From: JAGVSZ01 sp963747775
GTDB taxonomy: Bacteria > Pseudomonadota > Gammaproteobacteria > Burkholderiales > SG8-39
Direction of reading: 5' to 3'
Length of the DNA: 64,000 nucleotides
Assembly (NCBI GenBank): GCA_963747775.1
Contig: CAVVGT010000009.1
Span: forward strand, 452,331 to 516,330
Part shown: in pieces, positions 47,797 through 56,507 of the stretch
How positions within the stretch are numbered: position 1 is the stretch's first letter
How the letters are laid out: each line of letters opens with the position of its first letter
Made by a program: the position numbers and the translations under genes
The notes under the pieces: generated by a model
What the model saw: the letters and a program-made list of their open reading frames with translations, nothing else
Database searches by the model: none
Told to the model about the DNA's origin: nothing

Positions 47797-48204
47797 TCAT
47801 GGCTTCGCTTCGTGGGCTCCCTGGCAGGACGGACCCGCACGGGCGATCGCCGCGAGCAGGTCCTCATTCTTGAAGGGCTTGAAGAGCACCGCGACCGGGG
47901 CGAACGCCGCGAGCGGTGCGCTCACGTCCTCGGGCTCGAGCGCGGTGATGAAGACGGTGGGGAGATCACGGCCCGACTCGACGAGGGTCCGCTTGAATGC
48001 GATCCCGTCGATCCCCGGCATGTTCACGTCCAGGACGAGGCACGCGTCGCGCTCGGGCACGCCGGCCGCAAGCAACGCTTCCACGCTGGCGTAGCCCGTC
48101 ACGTCGAATCCCGCCTGCCGGAGGCTCCGCACCAGAGCTCGGCGCAGCGAGTCGTCGTCGTCCACGAGCAGCACGCGCGGTCCTCGGGGTTTCGGTGTGG
48201 ACAC
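47797..48204 (-). CDS. Single-domain response regulator (receiver only)
   Basis: The 135-aa protein is a CheY-like receiver: acidic DDDD at 15-18, phosphoacceptor Asp59 in LVLDVNMPG, Thr87 and Lys109 in LFKPF. There is no output domain. I start at the GTG at 48204; no earlier start fits. It lies 193 bp from the FixJ-type regulator on the same strand and may act as a phosphate sink or partner for the sensor kinase at 49041-50888. Its promoter region carries a copy of the repeated ACCAAAGTC motif. Confidence 0.85.
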   Translation of the reverse strand: MSTPKPRGPRVLLVDDDDSLRRALVRSLRQAGFDVTGYASVEALLAAGVPERDACLVLDVNMPGIDGIAFKRTLVESGRDLPTVFITALEPEDVSAPLAAFAPVAVLFKPFKNEDLLAAIARAGPSCQGAHEAKP

Positions 48205-48236
48205 GAAATCAGTATCCGCCGCGGGCGCGGCGCGGG

Positions 48237-48255
48237 AAATTAGACCTTGGTGGAA
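48237..48255 (-). promoter_or_regulatory. Repeated AAATTAGAC-TTTGGTG motif, site 2
   Basis: AAATTAGACCTTGGTGGAA lies 33 bp upstream of the receiver start at 48204 (minus strand). See site 1. Confidence 0.45.
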
Positions 48256-48355
48256 TCGGGAGCCGCCCATAAGAAGGGGCGCGGTTTTCACGGGCGCGAT
48301 CCGGTGAGATGCGGCGCGAACACGGCGCAAGTCTCCGCCGACGCGCCCCGCCGGC

Positions 48356-48374
48356 AAATCCGACTTTGGTAGTA
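48356..48374 (-). promoter_or_regulatory. Repeated AAATTAGAC-TTTGGTG motif, site 3
   Basis: AAATCCGACTTTGGTAGTA lies between the receiver gene and the stop of the FixJ-type gene, about 150 bp ahead of the receiver start. Read on the minus strand, TACTACCAAAGTCGGATT has partial dyad symmetry. Confidence 0.45.
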
Positions 48375-48396
48375 CCGCGGATGCGGGGCGCGGCGA

Positions 48397-49044
48397 TCAG
48401 CGCCGCGTCGCGTCCGTGTCGGTCGCGACACCGAGGCGCTCGCTCATCCGCACCAGATCGGCGAGCGACGCCGCCCCCATCTTCTCCATGACGCGGCCGC
48501 GGTGGACCTTGATCGTGGCCTCCGCGACCCCGAGCCGGTCGGCGATGACCTTGTTCAGCAGCCCCGCGACCACGAGCGCGAGGACTTCCCGCTCGCGGGC
48601 CGTCAGCGCCTCGTAGCGCGCGCGGAGGCTCCCGGTCTCGCGGCGCTCGCGTCCCATCGCGCGGCTCCGCTCGAGCGCTTCGGCAACCGCGGCGAGGATC
48701 TCGCGTTCGGAGGACGGTTTCGGCAGGAAGTCGACCGCGCCGCCCTTCATCGCGCGGACGGTGGTCGGGATGTCGCCGTGGCCGGTGATGAACACCATCG
48801 GCAGCGCGCGGCCGGCCTGCGCGAGCGCCTCCTGCAGATCGAGCCCGCTCATGCCGGGCATGCGGACGTCGGTCAGGATGCAGGCGATTTCCGCCTGCGG
48901 TGCGCGTGCCACGTAGTCCTGCGCCGACGCGAACGTCTCCACGCGGAACCCGGCGATGCGGAGCTTGCGCTCGAGCGCCCGGCGGACCGACGCGTCGTCG
49001 TCGATGACGAACACGGTACCGGCAGCGTCGGCGCGAGTGGTCAA
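48397..49044 (-). CDS. FixJ/NarL-type response regulator
   Basis: The 215-aa regulator has an N-terminal receiver (phosphoacceptor Asp59 in ILTDVRMPGMSG, Lys in FLPKP). Its C-terminal LuxR-type helix-turn-helix reads LTAREREVLALVVAGLLNKV and ATIKVHRGRVMEKM. It would bind DNA after phosphorylation by the kinase encoded immediately upstream; the genes overlap by four bases (ATGA). The three ACCAAAGTC-like sites in the window are candidate targets. The TGHGDIPTTVRAMKGGAVDF stretch is typical of FixJ-like regulators. Confidence 0.9.
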   Translation of the reverse strand: MTTRADAAGTVFVIDDDASVRRALERKLRIAGFRVETFASAQDYVARAPQAEIACILTDVRMPGMSGLDLQEALAQAGRALPMVFITGHGDIPTTVRAMKGGAVDFLPKPSSEREILAAVAEALERSRAMGRERRETGSLRARYEALTAREREVLALVVAGLLNKVIADRLGVAEATIKVHRGRVMEKMGAASLADLVRMSERLGVATDTDATRR

Positions 49045-50888
49045 GCGGTGTCCCGCGACGGCCGCGGGGGAAGCTCGATCCGGAAGGTGGACTCCAACCC
49101 GGGCGCGGAGTGCGCCGCGAGCGTTCCGCCGTGCGCCTCGACGATCGTCCGGCTGATCGAAAGCCCGAGGCCCATGCCCTTCGGCTTGGTGGTGAAGAAC
49201 GGCTGGAAGATGCGGGCGAGCATTTCCGCGTCCATGCCGATGCCCGAATCCCGCACCTCGACGTGCACGCCGTCGCCGCTACGACCGGCGCGCACCGTCA
49301 CCTCGCGGGCGGGCCGGTCGCCGGCCGCCACGGCGTCGAGGGCGTTCGAGAGCAGATTGAGCACGACCTGCTGCAGCTGCACCCGGTCGCCGACGACTTT
49401 CGGCAGCGCCTCGGCGATCTCGAGGCGGAGCCGCGCACCGCGCGCCTGCGCCTCCCTACCGACGAGCTGCAGGACGTCCTCGAGCACCTCGCGCAGGTCG
49501 AGCTCCCCGCGCTCTACTTCTCCGCGGCGCAGGAAACGGCGCAGCTTCTGCACCAGGTCCCCGGCGCGGCGCTCGTCGGCGACGATGTCGGCGAGCGTCG
49601 CGCGCAGCTCGTCGAGGTCCGGCTCCGGGGCGGCGAGCAGCCGCACGCCGGTCTCCGCGTTGGCGAGGCTGGCGGCGAGCGGCTGCGTCAGCTCGTGCGC
49701 GAGCGAGGCGGCGAACGCCCCCATCGCGCCGACGCGGGTCGCGTGCGCCGCCTGCGCCCTCGCCTCATGCTCGCGGCGCTGCGCTTCGTCGCGCGCGAGC
49801 ACGCTCGCGAGCACCTCGCCGAGCAGCGCGATCCGCGGCACCAGCGCCTCGGGCCAGTCGCGCGCCTCGTGCACCGTCGCGAACGACAGTGCCCGGACGA
49901 CGACGCCGGAGACGTTGAGCGGGACGATCACGAGCGAGCGCACGCCGAGCGCGCGGAGCGCCGGTAAATCCGCCGCTGCCTCGGGCGGCAGTTCGGCGCA
50001 GCTCGCGAAGCGGACGACCGAGCCAGCAACGATCTGCGTGCCGATCCAGGGGATCGAGACGCCGTCGGCCTGATCCGTCGCGACCCGCACGTCCGCGGCG
50101 AGCCACCGGTGCGTCTTCCTGAACTCGGGGCTCGCCCCGATGCGCTCCCAGAGCGTCGCCCGCTCGGCGCCGAGGAAGAGCGCCATGTCGCGCAGGCCCG
50201 CCCTGATCACGCGGTCCCGGTCCTCGGCGCGGTCGGTCGTGAGCAGGGCGGCCAGCATCTCGGACACCAGGCGCTCGAATTTCATCGCCGAGTCGAGCGA
50301 TTCCCGCGCGCGCTTGTATGCGAGCGCATTACCGAAGACTTCCGCGAGGATGTGGAGCCTGGAAACGAGCTCGCCCGGCCAATGACGTTCGCGCCGGAAC
50401 GAGGCGAGGGCAATCGCCCCTTCGATTCGCCCGCCGACATTCATGGGCACGGTGAGATTGGCCTTCACACCGACGCGCCGCCAGGTCGCCTCGTCGGTCG
50501 CGGCCTCGGCAGGCAGTTCGTCGAGCCGCGACAACACGATCGGATGGCCGGCCTGGAGGCGCTGCATCGCCCACGGGAAATCCCTGGAGACCGACCGCAG
50601 CACCGCCGGAGCGATGCCGTCTACAGTCCACGAGTGGGTGAGGTACGACTCACCTGTCTGCGGCGCGAAGCCGATCAGGTTCGCGCGGTCCACGTCGAGC
50701 AGCCCGGCGATCCGCCGGAGTGCATCGGTGATCGCGTCATCGACGCTGGTCGTCGCCAAGTTGACGAAGCCCGCGGACAGCTCCGCGAGCAGTCGCTCGA
50801 ACGCCAGGAGCTCGCCGATGGAGGAGGAATCCGGCGCGTGCACCGCACGGGCCGGATCGATTGTCGTGGAAGGCAGGCGCGAAGCCAT
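49041..50888 (-). CDS. Sensor histidine kinase with two GAF-like domains
   Basis: The 615-aa soluble kinase has two GAF-type sensor domains (about residues 30-190 and 220-375; for example DRANLIGFAPQTGESYL and ERATLWERIGASPEFR). A HisKA domain with phospho-His398 (SLAHELTQPLAA) and a HATPase domain (N box VVLNLLSNALDA, G boxes DSGIGMD and GMGLGLSISRTIVEAHGG) follow. There are no membrane segments, so it senses a cytoplasmic signal. It overlaps the FixJ-type regulator by four bases. The ligand of the GAF domains is unknown. Confidence 0.9.
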   Translation of the reverse strand: MASRLPSTTIDPARAVHAPDSSSIGELLAFERLLAELSAGFVNLATTSVDDAITDALRRIAGLLDVDRANLIGFAPQTGESYLTHSWTVDGIAPAVLRSVSRDFPWAMQRLQAGHPIVLSRLDELPAEAATDEATWRRVGVKANLTVPMNVGGRIEGAIALASFRRERHWPGELVSRLHILAEVFGNALAYKRARESLDSAMKFERLVSEMLAALLTTDRAEDRDRVIRAGLRDMALFLGAERATLWERIGASPEFRKTHRWLAADVRVATDQADGVSIPWIGTQIVAGSVVRFASCAELPPEAAADLPALRALGVRSLVIVPLNVSGVVVRALSFATVHEARDWPEALVPRIALLGEVLASVLARDEAQRREHEARAQAAHATRVGAMGAFAASLAHELTQPLAASLANAETGVRLLAAPEPDLDELRATLADIVADERRAGDLVQKLRRFLRRGEVERGELDLREVLEDVLQLVGREAQARGARLRLEIAEALPKVVGDRVQLQQVVLNLLSNALDAVAAGDRPAREVTVRAGRSGDGVHVEVRDSGIGMDAEMLARIFQPFFTTKPKGMGLGLSISRTIVEAHGGTLAAHSAPGLESTFRIELPPRPSRDTA

Positions 50889-51337
50889 TTACTACGTTTC
50901 GGTTACGTCGTTCGGTACGCCCTTAGTCTAGCGAGATCGATTGGCTTGTGCAGATCGGGCGTTCGCGCCCTTTACTGGTGCGCTTCCTCAGCTAGCGAAC
51001 CGGCGCTCCCCGCGCCCTCCGGCGGTGCCGACGTTCGCAGAACAGGGATTCGCGGCGGTCGTCGCGGTTGGTTAGGCCCGATCGCTACCCGTTCCAGACG
51101 TCAGGGTCGCGTCATCGGCGTCGGGCTGCTCACAGACCAACCTTCCCCCGGAGGGTTCAAGGCTCCCCGGCCGACGCTCCGGTGCGGCTAAACGTTCAAG
51201 AAGGCACGGAATCACAACTCGCGAGCATGGCGCAGAAGGACTGCGGAACAATGTCACGCGGTCTGCCGACCCTGGAACGGCCCTTGCGTCTAGTGCCACC
51301 TGATTTCACAACTCGTGGTCATCTCAGGAGAAAGATC
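50889..51337. other. Gap between the kinase and the repeat-protein gene
   Basis: These 449 bases hold the divergent promoters of both genes. I see no further gene. The only clear signal is AGGAG at 51326-51330 ahead of the GTG at 51338. Confidence 0.4.
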
Positions 51338-51694
51338 GTGTTTGCGAGAAAAGTACTGTTAGCTCTGTGCGCGGTGGCCCTCACCCTGTCGACGTCTGCC
51401 GCTCTGGGTGAGAACGCTCGGGTCGCGCAGGACACAAACCTCCTTACGCCCGCGCCGAAAATCGACAATGGCCTTGGGGAACTCCCGCCGTACGCAACCT
51501 GGACCGATCCATGGGTCTTTGCCGTGCCTGCCGAGAGTCTCGACAGCGGCCTCGGCGAGCTCCCGCAGTACAGCGAATGGCGGTACCCGTGGGTCTACGC
51601 GATGCCGGCGGAGAAGATCGATAGCGGGCTCGGCGAAATCCGCCCGATAACCGTTTCCGAAATGCCCACCGTCGCCGAACGGCGTACCCAGTAG
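51338..51694 (+). CDS. Secreted protein with 26-residue tandem repeats
   Basis: The 118-aa protein starts GTG after AGGAG. It has a signal peptide (KVLLALCAVALTLSTSAALG) and a mature part built of tandem 26-residue units: APKIDNGLGELPPYATWTDP plus WVFAV, PAESLDSGLGELPQYSEWRY plus PWVYAM, then PAEKIDSGLGEI. Conserved D-x-GLGELP, W and PWVYA positions suggest a short repeated fold or binding motif. I know of no described family. A truncated relative lies at 8655-8939, 42 kb away. Confidence 0.65.
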   Translation: MFARKVLLALCAVALTLSTSAALGENARVAQDTNLLTPAPKIDNGLGELPPYATWTDPWVFAVPAESLDSGLGELPQYSEWRYPWVYAMPAEKIDSGLGEIRPITVSEMPTVAERRTQ

Positions 51695-51699
51695 GCTGC

Positions 51700-51925
51700 C
51701 GGTCCGACGCCTCGCCGTCGCAAGGCGGTCGATCAGGGCCCTCACGGCGCCCGGCTCCTTCGCCGCGGCGCTGATCCCTGCCGCGTAGATGACATACTCC
51801 TGCAGCTCGGGCCGGAACGTCCCGAGAACCATGACGCTGCGCGCCTCCAAAGAGAGACTTCGCGCTGAGCAGCGTGCCCTTGAACGCGTCGACCGACTTG
51901 AATCGGGCCGGGTGGCGTGTACCTT
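51700..51925 (-). pseudogene. Fragment of a ModA-like ABC substrate-binding protein
   Basis: On the minus strand, two frames read VDAFKGTLLSAKSL and then FRPELQEYVIYAAGISAAAK with EPGAVRALIDRLAT. These are the C-terminal half of a molybdate/extracellular solute-binding protein (the usual form ends FSAGIS..A..P..A..LI.FL). A one-base shift separates them near 51855. The N-terminus is absent, so the gene is dead. Confidence 0.55.
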
Positions 51926-52168
51926 CTGGGTCTGCCCTGGCTTCACAAGTGGAAGTCCGCGTTCCTGTTAGGCGTCGGGGAGGACGCCGAACATCTAGCG
52001 TTGCAAATCACGGGCGACGTGCGGGCATGAGTCCAAGTCCATTGCGGTCGCGCCATTGCACGCATGGACTCATGATCACCGCAATCGCGTACGCTCACCC
52101 AACACTAGGCGGAATAGTGAACGTTCCGGCAACTTGGGTACGATGTCGAAAAGTCCAGCGAAGAACAC

Positions 52169-53335
52169 TTGAACCCCGGACAACGAAGCGCCGCGGCGCT
52201 TCTCGCAGCGACTGTCGTCAACCTACCGTTCGGCACGCTCTATGCCTTCAGCGTGTTCCTGAAGCCGATGGAGCTGCTGCTCGGCGCGACGCGGGCGGAG
52301 ATGAGTTTCGTCTTTGGTCTCGCCACCGTGACCCTCACGATGGGCATGAACTTCGCGCCGCAGCTCTACCGGCGGCTCTCTCCCGCCTTGCTCGCCGTTG
52401 CGTGCGGCCTCTCAAGCGGGGCGGGGCTGTGGCTCTCCGCGTCGGCATCGAGCTTCGTGCACTTCGCGCTCGGCTACGGAGTGCTGTTCGGGCCGGGCGC
52501 GGGCGTGATGTTCATCGTGGGGCAGCAGGCGGTGAACCAGACCGTCGGCAAGGCGCGCGGACTCGCGAACGGCTACGTGGTAAGTCTCTACCCCCTGGGC
52601 GCGATGCTTGGGGCACCCGTCTTCGGCTGGTCTATCCAGGCCTTTGGTGTGCGGCCCACGCTCGCCGGCCTCGGGGTCGTCGTGGTGGCTGCATGCGCAA
52701 TCACGGCAGCCCTTTTGCGGGCCGCCGAGATCCAGATGCTCGACGCATCCTCGACGGAGGTCGGGGGCGGTCGGCTCGGACGCACGTTCTACTTGCTGAC
52801 TGCAGTGTTCTTTCTTGCCGCGGCCGCGGGTCTCACGGTCTTGAGCCAGGCCGCCGCGATCGTGCAAGCCTACGGCGGCGTCGCCGCGTTTGCGGTGGGC
52901 GCGACGACCTTCATCACCGGCGCCGTGGGCGCCGCCCGCATCGCCGGCGGGTGGCTCGTCGATCACTTCGCGGCCGCGCGAGTGGGCATCGGCGCGCACG
53001 CCTGCTCGCTCGCGGGCGCCGTACTGCTGAGCCTGATCCCGACCCCGGCGACCGCAGCCTTCGCGCTGGGCCTCATCGGGATCGGGTACGGTCTCGTTTC
53101 GGGGCTCGCCGCCGGCGCCATCGCGCAGTACTGGCACAAGAACCAATTCGGCCGCATCGCGAGCCGCCTTTACATCGCCTGGTGCACGGCGGCAATCAGC
53201 CTGCCGGTGTTCGCGGGTGCGCTGTTCGACCGCACCGGCAGCTATGCATCCGCGGTGTGGGTCGCCGCAGGTATCAACGTTCTCGGCATGCTCATTGCAT
53301 GCATGCTTCCGTCCGCAAATCGCAGAGGCTCATGA
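52169..53335 (+). CDS. MFS transporter (oxalate/formate antiporter-like)
   Basis: The 388-aa protein has 12 hydrophobic helices and no extra domains. The opening VVNLPFGTLYAFSVFLKPME and GVLFGPGAGVMFIVGQQAV fit the major facilitator OFA subgroup (oxalate:formate antiporter family), which moves small carboxylates. RGLANGYVVSLYPLGAMLGAP corresponds to the conserved middle. The start is a TTG at 52169; an ATG with a good box is not available nearby. It is followed by a terminator at 53389. The substrate cannot be told from sequence. Confidence 0.8.
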   Translation: MNPGQRSAAALLAATVVNLPFGTLYAFSVFLKPMELLLGATRAEMSFVFGLATVTLTMGMNFAPQLYRRLSPALLAVACGLSSGAGLWLSASASSFVHFALGYGVLFGPGAGVMFIVGQQAVNQTVGKARGLANGYVVSLYPLGAMLGAPVFGWSIQAFGVRPTLAGLGVVVVAACAITAALLRAAEIQMLDASSTEVGGGRLGRTFYLLTAVFFLAAAAGLTVLSQAAAIVQAYGGVAAFAVGATTFITGAVGAARIAGGWLVDHFAAARVGIGAHACSLAGAVLLSLIPTPATAAFALGLIGIGYGLVSGLAAGAIAQYWHKNQFGRIASRLYIAWCTAAISLPVFAGALFDRTGSYASAVWVAAGINVLGMLIACMLPSANRRGS

Positions 53336-53388
53336 CGGTGGATCGTCCAGTACCAGCCCTTCGGGCGAAGGCGCTAGCGCCTGGACGA

Positions 53389-53411
53389 ACGGCCCCTTCG
53401 GGCGCCGTTTT
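53389..53411 (+). terminator. Rho-independent terminator after the MFS gene
   Basis: A five-pair ACGGC/GCCGT stem, one mismatch, then two more pairs close a TTCG tetraloop, followed by TTTT. Confidence 0.7.
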
Positions 53412-53518
53412 CGTTGGGAGTCGACTGCCGGTTGAGCAGCGTCGATACCTTGGGCCGGTTCAGGATCGCAGGCGCCACCTGTTATGTGCGACAATGTCGT
53501 ACACGATGGAGGTTGAAG

Positions 53519-53734
53519 ATGACGACCCTGACCATTCGGCTTGACGCGAAGCTGGAGAAGGCCCTCGACCGGATTGCGAAGAGCACTGGGCGGACCAAGA
53601 GTGAGATTGCACGTGAGGCGCTCAAGCGCCAAGTCGCCATTGCTCGCTTTCGCGAACTGCGGAAGAAGACGTTGCCGTTCGCCGAGGCACAGGGACTCGT
53701 TACCGATGAGGATGTGTTCCGGGCCCTCTCGTGA
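53519..53734 (+). CDS. Ribbon-helix-helix antitoxin
   Basis: The 71-aa protein opens with the ribbon-helix-helix fold: TTLTIRLDAKLEKALDRIAK, STGRTKSEIAREALKRQ. The remaining 25 residues would neutralise the PIN toxin. AGGAGG-like GGAGGTTGAAG precedes the ATG at 53519. The stop overlaps the start of the PIN gene (GTGA), as usual for such pairs, and it should repress their shared promoter. Confidence 0.88.
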   Translation: MTTLTIRLDAKLEKALDRIAKSTGRTKSEIAREALKRQVAIARFRELRKKTLPFAEAQGLVTDEDVFRALS

Positions 53735-54138
53735 GGGTCTTCCTCGACACGAATGTACTGGTGAGCGCCTTTGCGTCGCGTGGCTTGTGCGCCGATCTCT
53801 TCGAGCTTGTTCTCCTGGAGCACGACTTGATCTCGGGAGAGAACGTGCTTCGCGAACTCGCCAACGCGCTTCGCGCGAAGGTCAAGGTTCCTGCAGCACG
53901 TTCGGTTGAGATCGTCGATTTTGTCTCGGGCGAGGCCGCCCAGGTCATCGGAGCGGCCGAGTCCGCCGAGGCCAAAGTCGATCCCGACGACGCCCGAGTG
54001 CTGGGCGAGGCGCTCGCGGGGCAGACGGATTTGTTTGTTACCGGTGACGCCGCGCTGCTGGAGCTTGCGACCGTCGGGGCGCTGAAGATCGTATCGCCTC
54101 GTCAGTTCTGGGAGGCGCTGCATGCGCCAGAGAAATAG
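53731..54138 (+). CDS. PIN-domain toxin (putative ribonuclease)
   Basis: The 135-aa PIN protein has catalytic acids in FLDTNVLVSAF (Asp6), an acidic DPDDARVLGEAL and FVTGDAALLELA. It belongs to the PIN-family toxins of the COG1569 type rather than classical VapC. It would cleave RNA unless bound by the ribbon-helix-helix partner. The GTG start at 53731 overlaps the antitoxin stop. A terminator follows at 54180. Confidence 0.88.
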   Translation: MRVFLDTNVLVSAFASRGLCADLFELVLLEHDLISGENVLRELANALRAKVKVPAARSVEIVDFVSGEAAQVIGAAESAEAKVDPDDARVLGEALAGQTDLFVTGDAALLELATVGALKIVSPRQFWEALHAPEK

Positions 54139-54179
54139 GCTGCCCGCCTTCGTGACCTTCCGGACTCCCGAAGAGCGAA

Positions 54180-54206
54180 GGGCCCGCGATCTGGCGGGCC
54201 CTTCTT
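54180..54206 (+). terminator. Terminator after the toxin-antitoxin pair
   Basis: GGGCCCGC and GCGGGCCC form a perfect 8-bp stem with a 6-nt loop, followed by TTCTT. The T run is short, so efficiency is uncertain. Confidence 0.65.
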
Positions 54207-54209
54207 GTG

Positions 54210-55502
54210 CCCGGCCCGACACATGGGTGACAGGGCGTACCGGACACATGGGTAACACTTTCCGCCCTCTGGCGGGAGGTGTCTATGCCGTGGAAGGAGT
54301 GTTCGGTAATGGACGAGCGCCTGCGCTTTGTTGCCAAGCTGCTCGACGGCGAATCAATGACTTACGTCTGCCGCGAATTCGGCATCTCGCGCAAGACCGG
54401 CTACAAGATCTTCGCCCGCTACAAGGAGAGCGGCTTGGAGGCGCTGAGCGAGCGCTCGCGCCGACCGGTGCACTATGCCAACCAGCTGCCGCCCCAGATC
54501 GAGCGCCTGATCGTCACCCTGAAGCGCGAGAAGCCCCATTGGGGCGCGCGCAAGATTCGCGAGCTGCTGGTGCGCCGATTGGACCAGGACCTGCGCATTC
54601 CGGCCAAGAGCACCATCCACGCCGTCTTGCACCGCCATGGCCTAGTCAAGGGAATCGGCCGGCCTCGTTCTCGCGCCAGCGGCACCGCGCTCTCCAGCGG
54701 AGCGGCCCCGAACGATCTGTGGTGCGCCGACTTCAAGGGCGAGTTCAAGCTCGGCAACGGGCACTACTGCTATCCGTTGACCGTCACCGACCATGCTTCG
54801 CGTTTCCTGCTGCTGTGCGAAGCCCTCGAATCCACGCGCGAAGACACCGCCATCACCGCCTTCGAGCAACTGTTCTGCGAGCGCGGCCTGCCCGCGGCAA
54901 TCCGATCGGACAACGGCGTGCCTTTCGCCAGCCCCAACGCGCTGTTCAACCTCTCCAAGCTGTCGGTCTGGTGGTTGCGCCTGGGCATCGCGATCGAGCG
55001 CATCCGGCCCGGCCACCCGCAGCAGAACGCCCGTCACGAGCGCATGCACCTCACGCTCAAAAAGGAAGCCACCCGCCCGCCGGGCATGAACAGCCTTCAG
55101 CAGCAGGCACGCTTCGATACCTTCGTTCGGGAATTCAACACCGAGCGGCCACACGAAGCCCTGGACATGAACAGACCGGCCGAGGTGTATACGGCCTCCC
55201 CTCGACCTTACCGAGGCCTGCCCGAGCTCAGCTATCCCTTGCACGACCGCGATGTCCTCGTGACCGCTTGCGGGCGCATCTGCATGCACCGCAAACGCGT
55301 CAACCTCTCGCAGGTCTTCGCCGGTCAGCGCGTGGGCATCAAGGAGGTCGACGAGGGCATTTGGATCGTGAGCTTCATGCACTACGATCTCGGCTACATC
55401 GACCTGGAACAGAGGACTCTGCAACCCCTGGACAACCCGTTCGGCCCGAGGTTGTCACCTATGTCTTAGGTACGGCCCGTCACCCATGTGTCCGGGCCGG
55501 AC
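54210..55502 (+). mobile_element. IS481-family insertion sequence
   Basis: The element has one transposase gene bounded by inverted ends. The left end has GACACATGGGTGACAGGGCG (from 54218) and a second GGACACATGGGTAACA. The right end, read in reverse, has GGACACATGGGTGACGGGCC and GACATAGGTGACAACC. Two related subrepeats at each end are probable transposase-binding sites. The right end touches the tRNA-Arg fragment at 55505, so the element lies at the island junction. A target duplication is not obvious. Confidence 0.8.
54285..55469 (+). CDS. IS481-family transposase
   Basis: The 394-aa transposase has an N-terminal helix-turn-helix (MTYVCREFGISRKTGYKIFA, RYKESGLEAL), then an rve integrase core with DDE residues in CADFKGEF, RSDNGVPF and ARHERMHLTLKKE. 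GGAGGT lies just ahead of the ATG at 54285. The gene is clean and full length, so the element could be active. Confidence 0.9.
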   Translation: MPWKECSVMDERLRFVAKLLDGESMTYVCREFGISRKTGYKIFARYKESGLEALSERSRRPVHYANQLPPQIERLIVTLKREKPHWGARKIRELLVRRLDQDLRIPAKSTIHAVLHRHGLVKGIGRPRSRASGTALSSGAAPNDLWCADFKGEFKLGNGHYCYPLTVTDHASRFLLLCEALESTREDTAITAFEQLFCERGLPAAIRSDNGVPFASPNALFNLSKLSVWWLRLGIAIERIRPGHPQQNARHERMHLTLKKEATRPPGMNSLQQQARFDTFVREFNTERPHEALDMNRPAEVYTASPRPYRGLPELSYPLHDRDVLVTACGRICMHRKRVNLSQVFAGQRVGIKEVDEGIWIVSFMHYDLGYIDLEQRTLQPLDNPFGPRLSPMS

Positions 55503-55504
55503 CC

Positions 55505-55559
55505 TTTGAATTCTGGCGCGCCCGGCAGGATTTGAACCCACGACCCCTTGGTTCGTAGG
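55505..55559 (-). repeat. tRNA-Arg 3' half (att-like site B)
   Basis: Read on the minus strand this is the anticodon loop (CTACGAA, anticodon ACG for Arg), T arm and acceptor 3' side of a tRNA-Arg; the 5' half is absent. It repeats at 62219-62271 and in part at 19191-19234. Such 3' halves are the usual attachment sites of tyrosine-recombinase islands. Confidence 0.75.
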
Positions 55560-55671
55560 CGGTAGTGCGATTCGCGATTTCTTACTGCGAATCAGCTAGA
55601 TGAAAGACATGGTCTGTATCATTCACCGCGCGGCTTGGTACTCGCAGGCGCCAATGATACAGCTGTAGTAC

Positions 55672-56025
55672 TCAAGCAAACGCGACTGACACGCGTCCGG
55701 TCGCCCGATTGCGAGGCTTCGGTGTGACGACGATCTTCACGTCACACCCCAAGCGGTTCAGAAGCCCAATCAGCCGCTCCTGCGAGTACCCCTGGAACTG
55801 CCCGTTGAGCAGCGCTGAAACCTTCGGCTGGCTCAGGCTGAGAACTTTCGCCGCCGCCGTTTGCGTCAATCGCCGCGCACGGATGATCCGTACGATCTCG
55901 GCGACGATGCGTGCCCTGGCGAGCATCGCATCGGCGTTCTTGAACCCGAGATCCTTGTAGACGTTCCCGCTACCTACCTCGATCTCCAGCCCGGGAGTGA
56001 GCTTGACCTTGCGCATCTTTGCCAT
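55672..56025 (-). CDS. XRE-family antitoxin (HigA-like)
   Basis: The 117-aa protein has a helix-turn-helix near its C-terminus (RLTQTAAAKVLSLSQPKVSA, LLNGQFQGYSQERLIGLLNR) and an N-terminal strand (VKLTPGLEIEVGSGNVYKDL). This matches HigA-type antitoxins of the COG5606 kind. The ATG at 56025 lies two bases after the stop of the toxin gene on the same strand. The order toxin-then-antitoxin is typical for HigBA. Confidence 0.85.
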   Translation of the reverse strand: MAKMRKVKLTPGLEIEVGSGNVYKDLGFKNADAMLARARIVAEIVRIIRARRLTQTAAAKVLSLSQPKVSALLNGQFQGYSQERLIGLLNRLGCDVKIVVTPKPRNRATGRVSVAFA

Positions 56026-56027
56026 CG

Positions 56028-56393
56028 TTACGTTTCCTTGTCCATCTGCTCGGCAGCCTTGAGCCGAGCGCGAATCAGATCCATGTCCGGCTTTGGCGTC
56101 TGCGCTCCTCGGGTCGACTTCTTCTTGAAGCAATGAAGCACGTAGACCGCTCGCTTAAGCCGAACCGTGTACACGGCGCGATAGGTGTCGCTCTGATAAT
56201 CCTCAACTACTTCCAGCACGCCTGCCGATCCAAACCCCTTCAGCGGTTTCGTGGCCGGATGCCTCTCGCCGATCTGGGCGAGATAAAGCGCAAACCCTGC
56301 TTTCCGCCGCACCGCCCGCGGCATGGCCACGAGGTCCTTCTTCGCGGAGGCGGCCCAACGCAGGGGTTTCTCTGGTTGTTTGGGCACCACCAT
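56028..56393 (-). CDS. HigB/Gp49-like toxin
   Basis: The 121-aa protein matches the phage-derived Gp49-like (DUF891) HigB toxin family: RWAASAKKDLVAMPRAVRRK, LKGFGSAGVLEVVEDYQSDT, YRAVYTVRLKRAVYVLHCFK, KKSTRGAQTP. Such toxins cut mRNA on the ribosome. The ATG at 56393 fits the family start. It is paired with the XRE gene downstream and would help keep the island in the genome. Confidence 0.85.
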   Translation of the reverse strand: MVVPKQPEKPLRWAASAKKDLVAMPRAVRRKAGFALYLAQIGERHPATKPLKGFGSAGVLEVVEDYQSDTYRAVYTVRLKRAVYVLHCFKKKSTRGAQTPKPDMDLIRARLKAAEQMDKET

Positions 56394-56507
56394 ACGTCGA
56401 TTAATTATCCCATAACTGGTATACGCCGGCAAGCTGGGCAGCCTCACACACGTCTGCGTAATCCGACCGCGGACGCATCGAGCGGCACGGGCGCGAGCGG
56501 CGTCTCG

